From: Adiantum capillus-veneris
Lineage: Eukaryota > Streptophyta > Polypodiopsida > Polypodiales > Pteridaceae
Direction of reading: 5' to 3'
NCBI GenBank assembly: GCA_014529385.2
Contig: CM043962.1
Span: 48,372,598 to 48,436,597, forward strand
DNA: 64,000 nt
A program made the translations under genes and the position numbers. Position 1 is the first letter of the stretch. Every line of letters starts with the position of its first letter. This document shows, piece by piece, positions 57,440 to 64,000 of the stretch. The notes beneath the pieces are model-generated. The model ran no database searches. It had not been told where the DNA came from and saw nothing but the letters and a program-made list of their open reading frames with translations.

Positions 57440-58765
57440 GGTGCACTTATCCATGCTAGCCTATCTTGGAGAAATGATGGAGCTTGCTTCTCTCCTTGTT
57501 TCAATGGAGACTAGCTTGGACAAGTGGTGGACCTTTGCTTCTCTCTATGTTTCAATAGAGTTAGCTTGGACAAGTGGTGATCTTGGAACAAAACGCCCAT
57601 GTAAAACATATCATGGGTATTCCAAGTGATTAGAAAGATTACCATTTAAGATATAACCTTATAGGTTGGACAACTAGATCTTGGCTTGGAGAAATGGTGG
57701 ACCTTTGATTCTCTCCATGTTTCAATGGAGTCTATCTTGGAGAAATGGTGGAGCTTGCTTCTGTCCATGTTTCAATGGAGCCTAGCTTGAACAGTTGGTG
57801 GACCTTTGCTTCTCTCTATGTTTCAATAGAGTTAGCTTAGACACGTGGTGGATCTTCAAAATAAACCAACTACTATCAATGTTGCCTAGCTTGGACAAGT
57901 GGTGGAGTGTTTCTCTACTCCATGTTTCAATGGATCTTAGCTTGGACAAGTGTTGGACCTTAAAACAAAAACCCCATGTACAACATAGAATGGATTTTCT
58001 AGATTTCAATGGAGTCTAGCTTTAACAAATGGTGGAGCTTGTCTTCATCCATGTTTCAATGAAACTAGCTTGGACAAGTGGTGGACCTTGTAACAAACCC
58101 CCCCATGTACAACATATCATTGGTTTTCTAAGTGATGGGAAGGAATACCATTCAAGATATAAACTTATAGCTTGGATAAGTAGTTGACTTTAAAACCAAA
58201 TTCATCATAATACAATGAAATACAGGTCAGCCAATTCCTAAATCTTGAGACCAAACCTCCCATGCTATTAGAGATAATATATTGGATAAGTGGTGGACCT
58301 TCTATTATTTTCCCATGCCTAGTTTAGACAACCGGTACACTTCGCAACTATAAAGGTTGGACGAGTTGTGGAGCCTTGTTTCTATCCATGTTTTAATGGA
58401 TCCTAGCTTGGACAAGTGGTGGACCTTGGAAAAAAGCTTCCATGTACAACATATATGAGGTTTTCCATGTTTTAATGGAACCTATCTTGGACAAATGGTG
58501 AAGCTTGCTTCTCTCCATGTTGATTTTGGAACTACCTTAGACAAGTGGTGGAGCTTGCTTCTCTCCATGTTGATTTTGGAACTACCTTAGACAAGTGGTG
58601 GAGCTTTTCTTTTCTACTCTTCATAATACAATGAAGTATATGTTGGTTACATGGTGAATCTTAAGGCCCAACCTCCCATTTTACTAGAGATGATAGGTTG
58701 GACAAGTGGATCTAGCTTGAACAAGTGGTGGACCTTGCATCCACAATCTTAATTCAGTACAAAAA
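57440..58765. repeat. Motif array E1 (TTGGACAAGTGGTGGACCTT)
   Basis: Repeated blocks of agcttggacaagtggtggac, cttctctc(t/c)atgtttcaat, and ccccatgtacaacatat. The 20-bp core recurs many times at variable spacing, always in the same orientation. Two identical 57-bp copies of ctccatgttgattttggaac and flanks occur at about 58514 and 58571. Confidence 0.9.
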
Positions 58766-59562
58766 AGTATATGAAAAAATAACATAGGAATCTTGGTTTG
58801 AAGGTCAAGCAATTAGGTTCCAAATGCACATAATAATATATTTTCCACCCATATTAAAAGAAAGTTAAATATGTTATTACCAAATTGACAAAGGTAACGT
58901 CCAAGAATTATATCTTTCCATCTTGTCAGATCTAAATCTTCATCAAGGCGACATGCATGTATACATCAACTTTCAAGCCATTCAAGAATACATGCACTTA
59001 GATTGCATAGTTTTGTTTTCAAAGTCTTTTAGGTTCTAAAACTCTTTCACATAAAGTATGTAATGACAAAATTCTTGAAGCAAACATTTGTGCCCAAGAA
59101 AAAGATCCCTCTCACATATTTAAAGTCCATGAATTCTCTGATCCACACTTACAAGTTTTATTTTGACATCAAACATCAATTCTTTCATAGTTCCAAATAA
59201 ATGCAACCTCGATATGAATTGACAAAAAATGAATTTCTTTTACTATATGACCCAACATAGGCCCCAATCAAATAAAAAAGGAGTCCCCAAAAATTTGGGT
59301 GCACTCTAGCAATACATCAGAGTCCCCTTACAATAGGATGCACTCCAATAGTACATTGAAGTCCCCTTAGAGTAGGGTGCACTCCATTCAAGTGTTCATA
59401 AAATTGACACACCTTTTTTTTTTTAAAAAAGACTATATCAAATTATACAAATGTTGAAAGATACACACTAGAATAAAAAAAGCATCTTATAGCCATATTT
59501 ATTCAATGCTCTCGTGTTGACAAGTACACACCAAGGACATAATTTGTCTCAGAATCACTATA
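58766..59562. other. Non-coding, with a short tandem repeat near 59290-59390
   Basis: About three imperfect copies of gagtcccc...gtgcactc(t/c)a...tacat. This is the 3' flank of the FCP1-like gene. Confidence 0.6.
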
Positions 59563-60258
59563 CTAATTTACAATTGTGTTGTATGTATAGACTCTCTTAT
59601 CTCTTGCATACAACCATCCTACCAACCATGGAATTATGGTTCTCTGCAAGAAGTTTTGAAGTTGCTCGGAAGTTTGCCTCCACATCTTTGGAAATATAAG
59701 ATATGTCCCTGGCATGTTCCACATCACCCTATATGGAGTGTCATCAAAAATTAAGGTATTGTTTGCATCCAAATCCTCAAATATCTTCCAAATATCACTC
59801 AGATTTTTGTGATAAACCCTTGTAAATCCTAACATGATATTTGGATTTTGGCAATTTTTGTTACTCATAAACACCTTGAACTTGGTATACTGCTCAGGAA
59901 AACACTTTTGTGTGATGCGTTGCACCCTTGTTAAGTTATAGCAACTCCATATCCATAGCTCAAAGTATTCAGCACAAAAATCCAAAAAACTTTGTGCGTC
60001 TGGTCGCACCACATGATAAACTTCATCTTTGTCCTCCACAAGTCGCATGTGTTGAGCCCAAGATGGCATAGAATCTCCATGTTTCATTTCAACTGTCTTG
60101 AGAAGTAACCCCTCTAGATCCAAGATAAGTACTCTTTTGATGTCCTTGAAAGCAAGTGGTAGGTGATAAGGAGGTGATTCATTCCTTGGACAAGGTCTTG
60201 GAGGAGGTTGGATGGGTAATTCAATAGTTTTCTTCAATTTATGCCAGCATATAGCCAA
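59563..60258 (-). CDS. FCP1/NIF-like phosphatase-domain protein of element E
   Basis: An uninterrupted 231-residue ORF, probably an exon since an acceptor-like ccattacag lies just upstream of its start. Residues about 1-40 are Pro-rich (QPPPRPCPRNE). The HAD/FCP1-type domain starts RVLILDLEGLLLKTVE (about 41-56). Then come YHVVRPDAQSFLDFC, FELWIWSCYN (IWS motif), YHKNLSDIWK, NTLIFDDTPYRVMWN (the Asp-Asp motif), and TYLIFPKMW. Family members dephosphorylate phosphoserine, typically on the RNA polymerase II tail, using DxDx(T/V). Here the first Asp is kept but the second is Glu and the Thr/Val is Leu, so activity is doubtful and a binding role is possible. Length fits a single FCP1 homology domain. 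It is embedded between two blocks of the TTGGACAAGTGG array and is the best-preserved element gene on this side of the window. Confidence 0.75.
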   Translation of the reverse strand: MAICWHKLKKTIELPIQPPPRPCPRNESPPYHLPLAFKDIKRVLILDLEGLLLKTVEMKHGDSMPSWAQHMRLVEDKDEVYHVVRPDAQSFLDFCAEYFELWIWSCYNLTRVQRITQKCFPEQYTKFKVFMSNKNCQNPNIMLGFTRVYHKNLSDIWKIFEDLDANNTLIFDDTPYRVMWNMPGTYLIFPKMWRQTSEQLQNFLQRTIIPWLVGWLYARDKRVYTYNTIVN

Positions 60259-60639
60259 TCCATTTTTCTGTAATGGTTCTGAAATTAAAGAACAAGAACA
60301 CTTAATGCAAACACAACAATAGACATGAGTTTTACATTGTCTACCCTAAGGTTTTATTAGATACCAAAATCCATCTATGATCTACTCATTAATAGAAAGA
60401 AAGTCAAATTAAAATCCTGACTCTTTTTTATGCTACACTCTCTCTTAGTCTCAATACCATGGAGTTCAACTAGACTTAAGTCAACTAATAACTACTACTT
60501 GTTGTTAAAGGTATGCTTGAAGTGTATAAGGCTTAACCAATGCTCTAGTGTAGAATGGGTATTTAGGTCTCAAGGTCTACCACTTATCCAAGCAAAGATC
60601 CATTTAGATATGGAAACCCAATTTTTCTTAATATAATGA
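60259..60639. other. Upstream flank of the FCP1-like gene
   Basis: AT-rich. The last part (about 60560-60600) contains a reverse-oriented fragment of the array motif (ctaccacttatccaagc), opposite to all neighbouring copies. Confidence 0.5.
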
Positions 60640-63600
60640 TATAGAGTGGACAAGTGGTGAATCCTGAGACCAAGCCACTCATGCTACTAGGGATAATAGT
60701 TTGGACAAGTGGTGGACCTTGAATGTAAACCCCCCATGTACAAGGTATCAGGGGTTTTGGGTATTTCAATGGACTCTAGCATCTTGGAAACATGGTGGAG
60801 CTTACTTCTCTCCATGTTTCAATGGAGTCTATCTTGGATAAATGGTGGAGCATCATTCTCTCCATGTTTCAATGGAGTCTAGCTTGGACAAGTGGTGCAC
60901 GTTTGTTTCTCTCTATGTTTGAACAGATTTAGCTTGGACAAGTGGTGGACCTTGGAACAAAATCCCCATGTGAAACATATCATGGACATTACAAGTGGTG
61001 AGAAAAAATACCATTCAATATATAACCTTATAGGTTGGAAAAGTGGTGGACCTTAACACCCAATTATTATTAATATAATGACATAGAGTGGACAAGTGGT
61101 GAATCTTGCGACCAAACCTACTAGGAAAAGTACGTTGGACAAGTGGTGGACCTTGAATGCAAACCCCCCATGTACAAAATATTACTCATGCTACTAGGAA
61201 TAATTTGGTATTAAGGTCCATGTTTCAATGGAGCCTAGCTTGGAAAAGTGGTGGACCTTTGTTTCTCTCTATGTTTCAATAGAATTTGCTTGGACAAGTG
61301 GTGAACCTTGGAAAACAACCCCCATGTAAATCATGTCATGGGCATTACAAGTGGTGAGAAAAAATACCATTCAAGGTATAACCTTATAGGCTGGACAAGT
61401 GGTGGACCTTAGCACCCAATTCCTCTTATTATAATGACATATAGTGGAAAAGTGGTGAATTGTGAGACCAAACCTACTAGGGATAATAGGTTGGATAAAT
61501 GGTTGACCTTGAATGTAAATCACCCATGTACAAAATATCATGGGTTTTGCGTATTTCAATGGAGCCTAGCTTGGACAAGTCGTGGACCTTTGTTTCTCTC
61601 TATGTTTGAATATGGTTAGCTTGGACAAGTGGTGGATCTTGGAATGAAACTCCCATGTAAAACATATCATGGGCATTTCAAGTGGCGAGAAAGGATACCA
61701 TTTAAGATATAACCTTATAGGTTGGACAAGTGGTGGACCTTAACACAATATAATGACATAGAGTGTACAAGTGGTGAATCTTGAAACCAAACCACTCATG
61801 CTACTAGGGATAATAGGTTAAACAAGTGGTGGGCCTTGAAATAAAACCCCCTAGAGTGTTTCAATGGAGCCTAGCTTGGAAACATGGTAAAGCTTGCTTC
61901 TCTCCATGTTTCAATGCAGCCTATCTTGGATAAATGGTGCATCATCATTCTCTCCATGTTTCAATGGAGCCTAGCTTGGACAAGTGGTGGACCTTTGTTT
62001 CTCTCTATGTTTGAATAGAGTTATCTTGGAAAAGTGGTGGACCTTGGAACAAAAACCCCATGTAAAACATATCATGGGCATTACAAGTGGTGAGAAAAAA
62101 TACCATTCAATATATAACCTTATAGGTTGGACAAGTGGTGGACCTTAACACCCAATTATTCTTAATATAATGACATAGAGTGGATAAGTGGTGAAATTGG
62201 GACCAAACCTACTAGGGAAATAGGTTGGACAAGTGGTGGACCTTGAATGTAAACGCCCCATGTACAAAATATCACTCATGCTACTAGAAATAATTTGGTA
62301 TTAAGGTCCATGTTTCAATGCAGCCTAGCTTGGAAAAGTGGTGGACCTTTGTTTCTCTCTATGTTTCAATAGATTTATCTTGGACAAGTGGTGTACCTTG
62401 GAACAAAACCCCCATGTAAATCATGTCATGGGCATTACAAGTGGTGAGAAAAAATACCATTCAAGCTATAACATTATAGGTTGGACAAGTGGTGGACCTT
62501 AACACCTAATTCCTCTTAATATAATGACATAGAGTGGACAAGTGGTGAATCATGAGACCAAACCTACTAGGGATAATAGGTTGGACAAGTGGTGAACCTT
62601 GAATGTAAACCCCCCATGTACAAAAAATTATGGGTATTGGGTATTTCAATGGAGCCTAGCAACTTGGAGACATGGTGGAGCTTATTTCTCTCCATGTTTC
62701 AATGGAGCCTATCTAGGAGAAACAGTGGAGGTTCCTTCTCTCCATGTTTCAATGAGCCTAGCTTGGACAAGTGGTGGACCTTTCTTTCTCTATATGTTTT
62801 AATAGAGTTAGCTTGGACAAGTGGTGGACCTTGGAATGAAACCCCCATGTAAAACATATCATGGGCATTTCAAGTGGTGAGAAAGGATACTATTTAAAAT
62901 ATAACCTTATAGGCTGGACAAGTGGTGGACCTTAACACATATTTCTTCTTAATATAATGACATAGAGTGTACAAGTGGTGAATCTTGAGACCAAACCACT
63001 CTTGCTACTAGGGATAATAGGTTGGACAAGTGGTGGACCTTGAATGTAAACCCCTCATGTACAAAATTATGGGTTTAGGGTATTTCAATGGAGCCTAGCT
63101 TGGAGACATGGTGGAGATTGCTTCTCTCAATGTTTCAATGGAACCTATCTTGGAGAAATGGTGGATCATCCTTCTCTCCATGTTTCAATGGAGCCTATCT
63201 TGGACAAGTGGTGGACCTTTGCTTCTCTCTATGTTTTAATGGAGTTAGCTTGGACAAGTGGTGGGTCTTGGAACAAAACCCCTTTGTAAAACATAGCATG
63301 GACATTACAAGTGATGAGGAAAAATATCATTCAAGATATAACCTTATAGGTTGGAAAAGTGGTGATGGACCTTGACAAGTGGTGAAGGATACCATTTAAG
63401 ATATACCCTTATAGGTTGGACAAGTGGTGGACCTTAACACCCAGTTATTCTTAATATAATGACATAGAGTGGATAAGTGGTGAATCTTAAGACCAAATCA
63501 CTCATGCTACTAGGTATAATACGTTAGAGAAGTGGTAGACCTTGAATGTAAACACCCCATGTACAAAATATCATGGTTTTAGGGTGTTTCAATGGAGCCT

Positions 63601-64000
63601 AGAATCTCGGAGACATGGTAGATCTTGATTCTTTCCATGTTTGAATGGCACCTATCTTGGAAAAATGATGGAGGTTACTTCTCTCCATACTTCAACGGAG
63701 CCTAGCTTTGACAAGTGGTGAACCTTTGCTTCTCTCTATGTTTGAATAGAGTTAGCTTGGACAAGTGGTGGACCTTTGCTTCTCTCTATGTTTGAATAGA
63801 GTTAGCTTGGACAAGTGGTGGACCTTGGAATGAAACCCCCGTGTAAAACATATCATGGGCATTTCAAGTGGTGAGAAAGGATACCATTTAAGATATAACC
63901 TTATAGGTTGGACAAGTGGTGGACCTTAATACATAGTTCTTCTTAATATAATGACATAGAGTGTACAAGTGGTGTATCTTGAGACCAAACCACTCGTGCT
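60640..64000. repeat. Motif array E2 with about 1.09-kb higher-order repeat
   Basis: Continues past the window end. Units combine ggttggacaagtggtggacc, ttaacacccaatt, aatataatgacatagagtg, aatcttgagaccaaaccact, gctactagggataatagg, ccttgaatgtaaac and tttcaatggagcctagcttg. The anchor ttgaatgtaaac (or a variant) at 61153 and 61509 recurs at 62243 and 62599, both 1,090 bp on; ccattcaatatataacc recurs after 1,092 bp. Later units are rearranged. Confidence 0.93.

Overview
The window is eukaryotic nuclear DNA, almost certainly from a land plant with a large repeat-rich genome. The evidence is: GT-AG introns, plant-type LTR retrotransposon parts (a tRNA-Asp-type primer-binding site, initiator-Met-type primer-binding sites, a four-knuckle Gag), long compound microsatellites, and no tRNA, rRNA or ordinary housekeeping gene. 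A seed-free plant such as a fern or lycophyte is my best guess, from the type of transposase remnants, but the sequence does not prove it. Almost every coding piece belongs to a mobile or mobile-like element and most carry in-frame stops or frameshifts.

Layout. 1-6.7 kb, element A: a coiled-coil gene (+), conserved gene 1 (-), an H3-like histone gene that reads on into a Ulp1-type protease and a lysine/proline-rich tail (+), and conserved gene 2 (-). A triplicated 219-bp unit and a CACGGGGTGTC motif cluster precede the histone gene. 7.1-11.9 kb: a minus-strand Ty3/gypsy-like Gag element with palindromic LTR, truncated before protease. 13.4-15.0 kb: a long imperfect inverted repeat. 16-19 kb: copia-type LTR/PBS remnants, a gag-like ORF and a broken DDE-type transposase. 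19.1-22.6 kb, element B: an H3-like gene apparently split by a segment with 33-bp terminal inverted repeats, which holds the coiled-coil (KEN-box) gene and gene 2. 22.8-23.5 kb: two long hairpins. 23.7-27.6 kb, element C: gene 1 and gene 2 again, gene 2 being interrupted by a probable solo LTR. 27.6-37.8 kb: mostly non-coding, with microsatellites and tandem copia LTR remnants.

38.2-48.5 kb, element D: a decayed transposase gene whose 1.84-kb intron is an array of a palindromic TATGCTAATTAGCATA-type motif, then two further arrays flanking a broken FCP1/NIF-like phosphatase-fold gene. 48.8-51.5 kb: Ty3/gypsy pol (-), then protease and gag fragments (+). 55.4-64 kb, element E: a second decayed transposase, an intact-looking FCP1-like ORF (-), and a long array built on TTGGACAAGTGGTGGACCTT with a higher-order period near 1.09 kb.

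Taken together, several unrelated elements have picked up chromatin- or cell-cycle-like genes (H3-like histones, a Ulp1 protease, a KEN-box coiled-coil protein, FCP1-like domains), and elements A, D and E each sit with their own dense array of a short motif. Established precedent exists in plant VANDAL elements, whose anti-silencing protein recognises short motifs clustered in the element's own non-coding DNA. Whether these elements work that way is inference. Exon limits were set by eye from splice consensus and homology between copies; all family assignments are from motif recognition, not database searches.
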